Positions 25,366 through 37,000 of a DNA stretch of 64,000 nt are shown piece by piece. Position 1 is the first letter of the stretch. Each line of letters starts with the position of its first letter. The DNA is from Spinellus fusiger. Its lineage: Eukaryota; Mucoromycota; Mucoromycetes; Mucorales; Phycomycetaceae. Where the stretch lies: assembly GCA_025094145.1 (NCBI GenBank), contig JALLLS010000003.1:806001-870000 (forward strand), in the 5' to 3' direction. The notes under the pieces were generated by a model. The model was not told the origin of the DNA, did not search any database, and saw only the letters and a program-made list of their open reading frames with translations. The position numbers were made by a program, and so were the translations under genes.

Positions 25366-28225
25366 CTACTCCAATATATCATCTTCTGCACCATCCAAAT
25401 CAACTCTAGATTTTTTAGCATTTCTTCCATGACTCATTTCTTTGGCATAGTGCTTTCCAGTTTTCTCTCTTAGACTATCAATGCCTTCTTCTTCTTCGGC
25501 CCATTCAAGCACCAGATGTCTACCATACAAATGGATATTGGCCATATTGTCATAGACATTCTTGGCTTCTTGTTTTGTCATGAAATCCAAAAATGCAAAA
25601 CCACGGTGACCACCACTGAACTTCTTTGGTAAACGAACAGACTTTAATTGTCCATAAGTACTAAAGAAATAAATAAAAGAGGATGAGTATTAGTAGTATT
25701 TTTTTCAATGTATAAAGAGAGAAAGAGCTTACCCAAACAGTTCTGTCAAGTCTTTTGAGGTTGCTTCAAAGGGTACATTTCGAATGACCAGCTTGGTGGT
25801 TTCTGCTTTGGTAGAAGATGGTTTGGCTGCACCATGATTAGAGAACTTAATCTCTAAAGAGTGTCCATCTAAAGTATAGCCTTGCATAGCACCTAGTGCC
25901 TTTGCTGCATTCTCCTTTGTGTTGAACTCCACAAATCCAAAACCCATACTGAGGGTTTTACCGGGATTCTTGGCATCAGGCTTTACATTGATACGCGAAG
26001 AACGATAGCCTTCAATGTTAACGAATAACTTTCTAAAAGTCTCTACACTGGTCGAGAAATTGAGGTTCTTAACAAACAGTGTAGCAAGCGCCTCATCATC
26101 ATCCTTGGTAGAAGAAGACTCAACAAGATCAGCGGCTGCTGCTTTCTTTGCTGTATTTTCTTCGGCTGATTTCTGCACTGCCTTAAGATCCAATGTGTCT
26201 CTGAACAGTCCCTTGGGTGCCTTTTCAAGATAAACAACAGAATCTTTGAATCGGCGGTAGGCCAGTCCTTTGAATGCATTTCTTGCTTCATTGGTTTCAA
26301 TAAATTCAACGACGGCCATTGTTTTGGCTGGTGGAATAAGTACCTAAGAAAAGTGAAGAAAAAAAGTGAGTTCTCTTAGTTAATGTTCAATAAAAAATAT
26401 CATTTGCATGAATGGATTGAAAATAAAATTTAGGTTGACTTACTCTTCCGAGTTCACCAAACTTGCCAAATAAGCTGCGTAACTCTTCTTCAGAAGTACC
26501 AAAAGGAATGTTTTTTACTAAAATAACAGTATCACTACGCTCTTTGGATCCAAAAGTATCAAGTACAATGCCATGTTTTTCGAAGAACTCTTTTGTTTCT
26601 GCAACAATCTGTGTTTCAGCTAGTGCCAAACGAACAGCCACATTGTCTGCTTCAGGGTTCAGTACTTCCAATTTTGATACACCCAGACGATCAGCAATAG
26701 AGGCAGCAATAGCATCGCTCTATTAAAGAAATATGAGTTTATGCTGGCAAACCTAACAATAAGACTTACGCTCATGTACAGTGAATTCCAATTGAAATCA
26801 TTTGTAGCCAAGTTTCTACGCTTCTTTTCCTTTTCTTTCTTGACACTGCTTAATTTGGTGCCATTGGGTCCAAAGAATTCATCTTCTTTAGGAGCTGGTT
26901 TTTCTTTAGAGGGTAAAACATGGAGCAAACGACCTTGGAAAAACTTCATGTCCAAGGACTCATAGGCTCTGATGGCATGCTCTGGCATTAAATAGAGGAT
27001 ATACGCAAATCCTTTAGATCGCTTGGTATCTTTTGCAATTGGTAGATGAATCTATATTCCTTGAGTTAGAGATTCGTGCTAATTGTTTGCTTGTTTATGT
27101 TTTTATCTACCTCTGAAATAGGACCAAAAGGTGAAAAAAGCTCTTTGAGATCATTCTCAGTACAGGTATAAGCCAAATTACGAACAAACAGTCTGCCAGT
27201 GTCGTGTATCTGATCTCTAGGATTGACTATCTCTTCTTTTTCTTCTCTTTTCTCCTCTACTTGTTCTGACTGCTTCATTTCACTATCACTTGATGTGGCC
27301 TGTTTTCTCTCTCTCTTTTTAGGTGAGTCCTCTGATTCTTCATCCACTTCTTCCATAATCTCGTCTAAACTATCTTCTATTGTGTCTCTTTCAGCCTTTT
27401 TAGCAGGCAAGTCATCGTACAGATCGTCATCAGGATTACTGGCAATGGTAGCCATAACACTATCTTCGTCCTCCTCTCCCTTCTCTTGTGTATTCATAGG
27501 TGATATGTCGTCGTTGGCCCAAGTCTTGCTCTTTGATCTTGCTGTCATAACATTAAGATATTCTCGTAATTTTGAATCCTTTTCTTCTGCCTCTTGTAAT
27601 TCATTGACATGTTTGGACAATTTAGCTTGTTTTGCCTTGAAGGCGTCTGTTTCTTCTACTTGAAATGCAGGGTTGGTTTTTTTGACATCGTTGATTCTAT
27701 CATGGGCTGTAGTTCCTTCTGTGTATCTACTCCATGCACGAGGCAATGTGTCTGATCCGTACTAATAACAATGCAAGAAGAGAGCGTTACTATCACTTAT
27801 AGTCTTACGCTTCTTCTTTCTTTCTTTCTCATTCTTCAAATAGCTTACAGGAATAGCCACCTCCACTGTGATTTTAGACATGTTGATAAATGAGTTATTG
27901 AAATGATTCAGTGCAGCCTGAGCAGCACTTTCTGTAAGATAACCAATAAACCCAAACTTTCGAGAAGCACCCCAACTAGTCAATATAGAACCAGTAAGTA
28001 TTCCATAAGATCAATCATTTTATCTTTCTCTACATACGATGTTTTCATTAACTTGGCATCAGTGACTTGGCCTTTACTAGCAAAGTGTTCTCTGAATTTA
28101 TCTTCAGTGAGATCTTTTGGAAGATTCTTAACAATTAATCGAGACCTATTGACAATCGTGTGAATCTCATTCTCTTCACTAGGACATTGATTTTTTTTCT
28201 CTAAAAAAATGATGATAGCTTACAT
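25366..28225 (-). CDS. MRD1: Multiple RNA-binding domain protein Mrd1/RBM19
   Basis: A nucleolar protein with several RRMs, needed for 18S rRNA processing through pre-rRNA and U3 contacts. RRM1 begins [17 protein letters not shown]. Next come an acidic/charged linker ([17 protein letters not shown]), RRM2 ([17 protein letters not shown]), a linker with FFGPNG, RRM3 ([17 protein letters not shown]), RRM4 ([35 protein letters not shown]) and RRM5 ([17 protein letters not shown] then [16 protein letters not shown]). RNP1/RNP2-like motifs recur, and five RRMs match fungal Mrd1. The start codon appears split: AT at 28225-28224, an intron 28223-28146 (GTAAGC...AATAG), then G at 28145 followed by TCTCGA, giving [11 protein letters not shown], the usual start of the family. 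No other in-frame ATG is available upstream of RRM1. The gene ends DDILE at 25366. Confidence 0.92.
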
Positions 28226-29080
28226 TGTTGTTGTTGTTTAAATTACTTTATTTCTGAATGAGTCTTTAGATGGGTTGCTATAAACGCACTAAGACTACAA
28301 AGAAGTGATCGAGAAAAGAAAAAGAAAAAAAAGACGGAGATCAAGTCACAAAAACAGTCCAAAGTACTGACAGTGGACTTAGAAGACATTGACACTTGAT
28401 GGAGGAACAGAGAAAGTCCAACAAAGAGGATACACATACAAAAAAAAAGAAAAAAGAAAAAACGACAACCAGAAACAGTCAACTACCTTTATCTTTAAAG
28501 CCTATTGTGATTGATTATGCTCCAGGAAGTGCTCGGATGAAGAGTTGTTTTATTAAAGGTAGAGAACTACTAGCCTTATACTTGTTTGGCATGTTATGTC
28601 ATTGATATTGTCAACCCTTTTTTCATCCATTTCAATACAGTCACATAATATTAGAAAGGGCACGATTTTCATTTTTGAAATCCTGAGAAAGAACATGCTT
28701 TACGGATAAAAAGGCTGAGACCTTAAAACACATACTAATGACTTCAAATTCAACACAAAGTTAGTTTAACATATTGTCTTGTTCAGAAGGCAGAGGCAAA
28801 AGGTGTGCTTGGCAAAATAGAAAGTATATTATTCAACTTGTAAATATTTGCTTCTATGCTTACTTGTATACTTTTATATTCTTACTTTGTCTATCTATTT
28901 TCCTATGAATCTTCAGGAGCATGTATAGCCATCCTGTTTCTATAGTTTCTATATTGGCACATGCTTTGGGCGTAGTGAGTAGTCTTGGCTTCAGGGGTGA
29001 AGTACAAAACCTCTTGTGAAGGTAAGAATACAGTAGGTCCTCATGCTTCAGGGGAAGCACCACCATATTTCCGACAGTCT
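28226..29080. other. Upstream region of MRD1 with unexplained plus-strand frames
   Basis: Plus-strand frames here include MGCYKRTKTTKK (28271), a basic stretch KTEIKSQKQSKVLTV (about 28330) and MEEQRKSNKEDTHT (28396-28605). They are in different frames and I could not join them. A small basic nuclear protein or low-complexity noise are both possible. The rest is AT-rich with no gene seen. Confidence 0.25.
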
Positions 29081-29099
29081 ATAGTAATAAATATATAAA

Positions 29100-29900
29100 T
29101 ATAAATATATATAGTTAATATTTTGTATGGCCTCCTTTGGCATCAATGACTGTATAGTATCTATCTATCTGTTATGTTTTGAATTTATTGTTGTGCAAGT
29201 TCAACACCAACTCACTCCCACTCTTCTGCAAGTAGAGCCTTTATGATGCAATGCCATGAACCAAGGATGGAACTCACCAGCCAAAATTTTGATATATTCG
29301 TCTTGGTTTACACTGCTATCAACAAAGACTCATGGGCCAAATCCACCCGCCCAGAAACAGCTCCAGATCATTATGTTGTCTTTCCCCCATCTAGTTGTAG
29401 GTATGCTATGAGCAGCCTTGTATCCTTCTCCAAAAAAAAATTTCGAATCACTCTGGTTCCACTCTAGTAACCCTCTACTTCAAACCGTGACTCATCAGAC
29501 CATACAACACGTCTCCAGTCCTCAGGGGTCCAATTGACCTGTTCCTTTGCCCAACAAAGTCTTTTTCTTCATGTTTTATTCAGACAACCTTGGCTTGTAT
29601 GCTGTGAAGTAGGAACCAAACTCAATCTGGTGTATTTATTTGATGGATGTTGCTCTACAGATGATTATCTGATGTGCCTTAAGTTCCAAATTTATGTAGT
29701 TATAGGAGGCAAATGGGTTGCCTCTTAGAATGGCCTCAATTCGTCTGAGGTCTCTCTAGTTTAGTTTTTTTAGTGCACGAGAACCAGGATTTGGTAGAGG
29801 TGTGCCAGTAGTCTTGCTAATGCCAATGACCTTTGACATGCTACCCAGAGTAGTTTTCTTTTATTAAGCCTGCAAACACCCCATTACTCTCTTTCTTTAA
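29100..29900 (-). mobile_element. Decayed Tc1-like element, copy C (different subfamily)
   Basis: Read on the minus strand, frames give DWRRVVWSDESRFEVEG near 29490, the Tc1 catalytic neighbourhood (second Asp of DDE), and RVIRNFFLEKDT after it. The end near 29105-29150, which reads as IDAKGGHTKY-like on the minus strand, is typical of Tc1 C-terminal/terminal regions. Stops and frameshifts are frequent. Sequence differs clearly from copies A and B. Terminal repeats are not certain; GTTAATATTTTGTATGGCCT (29115) and a weak inverted match near 30030 are candidates. Confidence 0.65.
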
Positions 29901-30451
29901 GCTTATTATAAACTCTAGAGTTCTCATTTGAATATTCTGCCTTTGATATTTGAGATTGATGAATGGAATGTGATTCTGTGGTAAATAGAAGATGTATTAT
30001 GTTTAAAATTGTACAAATTATGGGGTCGTATACTAACTAATTTTGTGTAACTGTAGACTTAGTTGTTTCTTATTTAACATCACTATCAGTACACATTTTT
30101 CAGAAATAATTGGCATACATTTCTTTGGCATAAATTCAATTTAAGACTAGCACAGTTTCTAGTCTATATTTCTACCATTTATCGGATAATCATAAAAGTA
30201 AACTTAGGAGAAAGAAAGAGAGAGAGAGACTTTTGGATAATAAAACACTTAAGTGTAGAATATTCGACCCTTGTAACGATGTGCTTATCAATGACTTGCA
30301 AGGTTTTTGTCTTTACTCTGCTTCGAAATTTAATGAATGTCTTAATAAAAAAAACCTCTTTAAAATTGCTACAGATCCTGCCAGAAAATTACATATTATT
30401 TATGGTAGAAAAATAGCCTGGAATTTAAGAAAACCAGCTTCCATCTTACGG

Positions 30452-31091
30452 TCACTTTATTTTTACATAGATATAATATTCTCTACCGGTAGCAAGTAGA
30501 GAATTTTCAGCAAGTAGTGTAAGGTGATAAAAGTCTGGTTTAATATCTTTAGGAACACTAAATGGTATGGAACCTTGGTGGATATCACAGGTACCGCCCG
30601 TATAAACTAATAAATTATAATATTATAAGCATCTATTATATTCATTCTTCGATCTGCTTACGTGGCTTGTAATTAGGATCAAACCTGAATATAGTCTCTC
30701 TATCAATAGACACTTTAGCACTATATAAATAAACAAACAAATATAAATAAACATTGATTATGACATTTTCAATACTTACCTAGAGCCTTTACCCAGGTCT
30801 TTATCAGGGTCAGCTAATGTCCTAGATAACCACACACATGTTAATTCAATACAAGCCAAGTACTTATTGAGAGTATACCATTTAGCAGTGTAGTTCTTTC
30901 CACGTAATAATACAGCACCATTTTTGGGCTCTGTACTGAATTGTTTGTTAGTAAAAGCCAATAGAAATACGTGCAGGTATATGATATTAATATTAAATGC
31001 CTTACATAACGAGGTCCCACCAACAATCAACAACAGAAACAAAGGCAAAAGGGACCAAGGCAAAGATAGGAATCAGAGCGGATTTCAACAT
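30452..31091 (-). CDS. Small secreted protein with Kre9/Knh1-like domain
   Basis: Predicted exons 31091-31006, 30935-30780, 30720-30662 and 30606-30452; 151 aa. All junctions are in phase with GT-AG ends, and intron 1 has a TACTAAC branch site. A signal peptide is evident (MLKSALIPIFALVPFAFV). The mature part starts ITEPKNGAVLLRGKNYTAKW, like the Kre9/Knh1 N-terminal Ig-like domain of fungal cell-wall proteins (I-x-x-P-x-x-G, then G-x-x-Y-x-x-x-W), and ends PKDIKPDFYHLTLLAENS, like the domain's last strands. The cell-wall role is inferred from this resemblance only. VVDCWWDLV just after the signal is odd and absent from the truncated paralogue at 54935. The core promoter is shared with that paralogue. 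Confidence 0.65.
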
Positions 31092-31330
31092 ATTCGTAAG
31101 ATAGTATCAGTTAAAGAGTAGAATGAATAACAAAAAAGCGAGTCTGTAGACTATCTTTTTATACTATTCTGTCCTGAGGATGTTCATACTGAAGTGCTTA
31201 TTCATGCCATTAAATAACTAATATGTGTACATATGTTTTATTATATTAACATTACTTATTCTCTTTTAGTAGGCTACTGTTTGTGCCTATCTATTGAATG
31301 ATTTCGTTGATATATTTTGTAGTAATCACC
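30995..31330 (-). repeat. Duplicated block A (promoter + first exon + part of intron 1)
   Basis: Inverted duplicate of 54652-55065. Shared stretches include ATTCTCTTTTAGTAGG, GTTTGTGCCTATCTATTGAA, the TATA region and exon 1. Confidence 0.85.
31155..31163 (-). promoter_or_regulatory. TATA box of the secreted-protein gene
   Basis: TATAAAAAG on the minus strand, about 65 bp upstream of the ATG, conserved in the duplicate at 54860. Confidence 0.6.
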
Positions 31331-31889
31331 GTACTATATACCTATATATTTAGATTGTTTATCTTGGTTACCTACAGACTACAATTGTATTCTATGTATT
31401 GGCTATTGTTTGTTTTTCTTCATTATTATTATAAAGATATCATTTTAGCATATATGCACAGTTTTTTAGTAGAATTATTAATTGAGTACAGATATTCATA
31501 ATTGGAACTTTTTCTTCTTATTCGTAAGCCTTATTTACACTACAGTGTGCTTTTCTATACCTTTTCTTTTTTGTAGGATTCTATTTCTATTGGCATATTT
31601 ATAGATTACAAGGATGCTTTGTGTGGGATTTATCTCTTTTTTTTTCCTCTGAAGCTATTGTTTTATATTATTCACTCAAAGACTATAGTGTGATTTGATG
31701 TAAAAGTAGAGAATGATCGATCTACCATAGTATAGACATGATAGATGGCATTACAGATCGGCATAGTACAACATTTTTATCAGGTGAATTCGATCAAAAA
31801 TAAAAAGCAGACCAGTCATTATGTGTTTATGTAATGTGAAATTATACAGTATGATCTATGCCTATGTATTACTATTTTTTGTGCTCCTC
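31331..31889. other. AT-rich intergenic DNA, no gene seen
   Basis: No coding signal recognised. Confidence 0.5.
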
Positions 31890-32810
31890 AAAACAAATAT
31901 GACAGCCCCCCCCCTTGATCCATTTCTCTGGAAGACCCACCCCGGTCATAGAGTGGCATTAGTAAAAACATTATGGGCACTAATTTATTATTAGTTGCCC
32001 TAACAAGGCAATCTCTGTCTACACAGCCCCTGGATGTGAATATATGTTGAGGCTGTATCCAGTCACCTATACATGAGCTTGTATGGCGAACCTATAGAGC
32101 GTTATGTTTAACTTTGGCAAGATCTTTTTTCATTCTTTATTGAATGAACCAACACGATATAATGTGTGGCACTTTGGAAATAAAGGCTACATAAGATGAT
32201 CAAGAAGAAGAGAAAGTGAAGCTATCTAATTAAGAATAACACATATTGAAGAAAGAAAAGAGAAGAAACAGAAAAGCACACTTCAAATTATCATTTCCTG
32301 GAGAGACACCACCGAAGAATAGGTTTTAATAGTCACACCCGTAGGGGAAAAGGGTACAGTATCAAGAATGAAGGCCCAATGAATATGCCAAATTGTCTGT
32401 ACTGTAGCAGCAACTACCAGAACACCAAGGTCAGTGTCTGGCAGAGAAGAAAAACAACACAGAAAAACAAAAGACTGAGTACCTTGAAGACTCCACAGAG
32501 GACAATAATCAAACACAATATCATTCCACATACATCTCTTCCTAGGACATAGAGAAAGTGTGTGTTTTTGATCCTACACCAACACACAGCCTTCACTACT
32601 GAATGGCTAGTGTTAAGGCTGACCTTAGCAATCTACGGCAGTCCCGAACTGCCAATCTTGCCCAGTGTGCTGGTGTCAATTAGTGTGAACAGGACAAGCA
32701 GTCCAATGCCTATTTCTATAGGACTATCAAAGAACTCAAGACTACAAAGTCAATTACCTCGCTTCGGGATCCTGTTTCTGGTGACCTCTTTTCGTCAATG
32801 ACAGACATAC
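31890..32810 (-). mobile_element. Probable LINE 3'-end remnant
   Basis: Two minus-strand frames (32596-32414 and 32531-32283) read CWCRIKNTHFLYVLGRDVCG, then FDYCPLWSLQGTQSFVFLCC and TVQTIWHIHWAFILDTVPFS. The pattern of a reverse-transcriptase zinc-binding C-terminus (Cys...H...CPxxxxxW) and the following tail is suggested, but the key Cys/His spacing is eroded. Base composition is higher in GC than its flanks. A call by resemblance only. Confidence 0.35.
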
Positions 32811-34078
32811 TTGGGTAGGCACGCCAATTCTACCAACAGCTCTACACTATGGACACCACCGGCTTTGTTAAGTCACTGCTCAACAACATTTCATCTTATG
32901 TCTTTGTTGCTCTTTTGTTTCCTTTTGATGTGTGCAACTGTCTGTCTTCTCTTTCAATGCATGTTAGTATGAATGAATGTTCATAAGCATTATATTAATC
33001 TAGTATCTTTATAACTAATTAGAAATATAAAGAAAGTAAATACTTTAAATTTAGATAATTAATAAACTACTGTATAGGTAGTATTAGCATTTTTCTTTAA
33101 TAAACTTCAAAAGTGACTGATTGAATTGTTCAGAGCGTATTGACATTTCTGGTGTATGGAAAGGATTCTTTATTACGAAATCACTATATAGGTTGTAGAT
33201 AGTCTTCATATAATGGTCTGCTGTAGATTATTGTGGGTCTGTAAAGAGTAATAATTTAATTTCTATTGAATATATACCAGCCAATGTATACATCAACAGC
33301 AACAGAAGAAGAATATATTTGGATTCTAACACATTTGTCTTTGCAAGTACCTGTCAATGTTTGGAATCGAAAAAATCGAAAAAATCAGCTTCTAACATCT
33401 CAATACCAGAAGAACCATGGAAAGGATATATTTTGGAAGCAATGACATGCACTCTATTATGGATATAAATGGGTTTCTCATGACAGTGACAATTCTTGAC
33501 TATGGTCAATATATATAGGTGCTTAAAGGTGTGTTTATTCATCTATCTATCTATCTATCTATGTCTACATATATTTATCTATGAATTGTACCGGTCATTA
33601 CAAAGTGTTCATTACTAGATAAATTCTCAAGCTGGTCTCCAAAGTCCTTTTGATAGACTTAACCACTGGCTTTGTTGATGTTGTAGTGAATAGATTATAA
33701 TGGCGCGCTCTTTTCTATTTTGGGCATTATCTCTTTTAATATACCATGGTTGTTCCAAGGTCCATCATTTAAAATCCGATTGGCTGCTTGAATTGTTGTC
33801 TATGTACATTGTATGGTCTGTGTTTGGATAAATGGGGATTGTTAGTGTTTTTATTTATGGAAAGTGATTGTATAGAAAATAGAAAACATAGTGGAGACAA
33901 TCACTATCACTATAACAATAAAGTGTACAGCAAATTATTGAAAGAAAAGCTGTCGACACAAAGACAATTCTAACAAGTGACATAATACACAAAGACATAC
34001 ACACCCTGGACACACCATAAATAAGCAAAAGCACAAGCACAAGCACAAGAAGTTTTATTTGTTCTCTTCCATAGCCTC
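32811..34078. other. Intergenic DNA upstream of the FANCJ-like gene
   Basis: No gene seen. There is an (ATCT)n microsatellite at about 33540-33561 and a (CACAAG)n run just before the helicase start (34028-34050). Confidence 0.5.
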
Positions 34079-37000
34079 ATGTCCAATTCACTTAGTAAAA
34101 GGCAGTCGAAACAAAAGAAGTCCATGGCTGCCTTCTACCGGTCTATGAATGACTATATTATCAACGAGAATGAAGTCTCACTACCATTAGCTCCAGTCAA
34201 AGTGTATCCCATTGGAGGAGTCAAAGTCGAGTTTCCATTTCAACCATGTAAGTGCAATAGCAGACATGAGGGAACTCATCAAGTGTCATACATGAAAAGA
34301 TCCATCACAGTTACAAATGATGGCCAAGGTATTTTGAAAAACGCATAATAAAGAAACAACAGAAATGAATATTTTGCATATCACCACTTGTAGATTATTC
34401 GATCTTTAAAGAGAAGAGAAAATGCATTATTAGAAAGCCCCACAGGTAAAGAAGAAGAAAAAATAGAAGAAAAAAAGATTATTTCCTTCCGTTGTAGGCA
34501 ATCCTCAAATACTATTTTCCACGGCCCACTTTTTACCCATGTATCAGGATCTGGAAAATCATTAGCTATTTTATGCTCTGCTTTAGGCAAGTCATTCAAT
34601 ATCCTCTATTGTCTTGTAGCACTCATATTCATTGAATTGACTGCAGCTTGGATGGAACATGAGAAAACATCGAAGCTCGAAGAAAATAAAAAGAAGCTAC
34701 AAAAGATACAAGAAGTATCAAATCAGCTTTGGGAAAACCCTCTGAAACGCTCCTATAAGGAAATGAATTCTATATCCACAAACCAAGAGAGAAAAAACGT
34801 GGAGACTCTGGAAGATGATGACTTCCAACCAGTGAAAGTACAGAGGACTGGGAAAATGACTAGGTTGTTGAAGTTAGCAGGGGTAGAGACGGAGCAGCAG
34901 CCCATATCTTTGCCTTTGCCTAACTGTGAGGATCCAACAAAACACTGTGATATAGAAAAAACTGATACAGGGTTATCACGCTATACTCCATGTAAAATAT
35001 ACGTTGGAAGTCGAACGTAAGTCTCTTATATACATTAGAGCACTTGTGTATCTCTTCTTTTGAAGGGAGATAGAAATGAGCCATGAACACAATGTATATT
35101 ATAGACACAGACAGCTTGCTCAACTCATCTCAGAGTTAAAAGGAAATACATGTTATCGGCCAAGTAAGTATTAATATTCCAGATAGAATAGAGCCACACA
35201 CAAAAAAAAGAAGCTCAAACTACTATGAAACAATATTGTATAGAAATGACTGTATTGGGTAGCCGTGATCAGATGTGTAGTATGTATTTTATTTTCTTCT
35301 ATTTCCTCCATTTATTCTGCACTTGTTAGGATACGATGTATTAATCCAAAAATACATATGTTCCAATTGAACTAATTTCACTTACTTCTGCTATTATATG
35401 TGTTTTGTTTTGTTTTGTTTTAGTTGAAAAAAGGGTATCAAAATCATCCACGAAGAACGATGACTGGTAAATTCAGTAGAGCCACTCTATCAAACTACAG
35501 AAAATGGTATTTATTGTACATGTTAATATAGCAAAGCCCTGATGGAGACCTCTTCATGTATTCCTGGTGTCAATTCAGTCAAGCTAGTGAGACATTCCAG
35601 CATACAGAAGGATGGCAGCAAAGAGATATGGGACATTGAAGATCTTGTTCGTATAGGCAAACAGATTGGAGGTAAAATAAAAGTCATTTCAACAGCAATA
35701 CAGCCTTCTTCTAGCTGTTTGATTTCATATAGATATGCATTTATAAAATGTGAAAAAGTGTTGCTTACTTGAAACAACGATAGCATGTCCTTACTATGCA
35801 GCACGGACAATAGCAGAGGAAGCAGAGATTATCTTCTGTCCTTACAATTATATTATTGATCCAAGTAAGTAGCCAGTAGATTTCTGGAAAGTATCAAATA
35901 TAGACTTATTGTTTAACGATTTTCTTTATTTCTAAAACATAAGATATTAGAAAAAGTATGGGAATTACCTTACAGGATAATGTTGTTATTCTTGATGAAG
36001 GTATTTAATTTATTATTACAATCATTATTATGATTGGATTGGATTGATAAGAAAATAAATATAAATGCAATGCATTCATTTGTAACTACACTTGTATGTA
36101 TTCTCAATAGCACACAATATAGAAGATGTTGCACGTACCTCTGGTTCATTTGAGGCAACAGAGACAGAATGGAATATAATCCATATTGAACTCACACAAG
36201 TGATCCGCAATTTTCGCCTTCATATTGAACACGGTGTCATACTGTCTGTAAGTATTTAGTTAATTTAAGTCACAGGTATCTCTGTTCCTTTTTCTTTTTA
36301 CATTTACTAATAATGTTGGTATGCTTCCAAATAAAAGATTGTAGATAGTTTTCTAAGTTGGATGAGAGATTCAGAGAAGGAATTGAATTCAAAAGAGCAT
36401 GGCCCAGACATTCATCTGTAAGTAATAGCTTAAAGATGCACCAACCCTAACATCTATTATTCTAGATTGTCAGGACCCGAGATCATATCTGAACTAAAAA
36501 AACTCCAAATTACAGAGTCCAGTTTTAGCTCGTCCATCACTCCAGCCTTTTCTAAGGTTGTTCAGTATACTGAGAATGTCCGAAAGGAAAAAGAAAAAGA
36601 AAAGAAATCCAAACCCAATGATCAAGCATCCAGTGAATCACAGGAAAAAGAGGCCAATTCAACATTTTCTCTTAGAGCCAGTATAAGTACCAGCTCATTA
36701 AGACTTCTTGAATGTAAGAGTCACTCTGATTGCTATTAATACCAATAGAATGAGAAGAGGAATGGTTTGGGCTGTGTATTGACTCTTATTATAGCATTCT
36801 TTATGGTGATTGGCTTCTTTTATGAACCGGAACATACGTATGCCGATGATTATAGAATGGTATTGATAAGAAACACATCGCATGATTCTACCCATGGCAA
36901 TGGTAAGAGAGTAGTCTTTGTTTATGGATACGTTCTCCAAAAGAAAAGGGGGGAGAGACCCTGATCTTTATATGTTAACAGCCATTACTACTATAGATTG

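Noticed and set aside
30233..30499. 88-codon plus-strand frame (starts MDNKTLKCRIF)
   Set aside because: Its end overlaps the last exon of the minus-strand Kre9-like gene and it has no recognisable content.
30642..30644. TGA as the end of the Kre9-like gene
   Set aside because: An in-phase intron (30661-30607) leads to an exon with the conserved end of the domain, so the gene runs to 30452.
33541..33561. Short tandem repeats as a CRISPR array
   Set aside because: The units are contiguous 4-mers with no spacers, and the DNA is eukaryotic.
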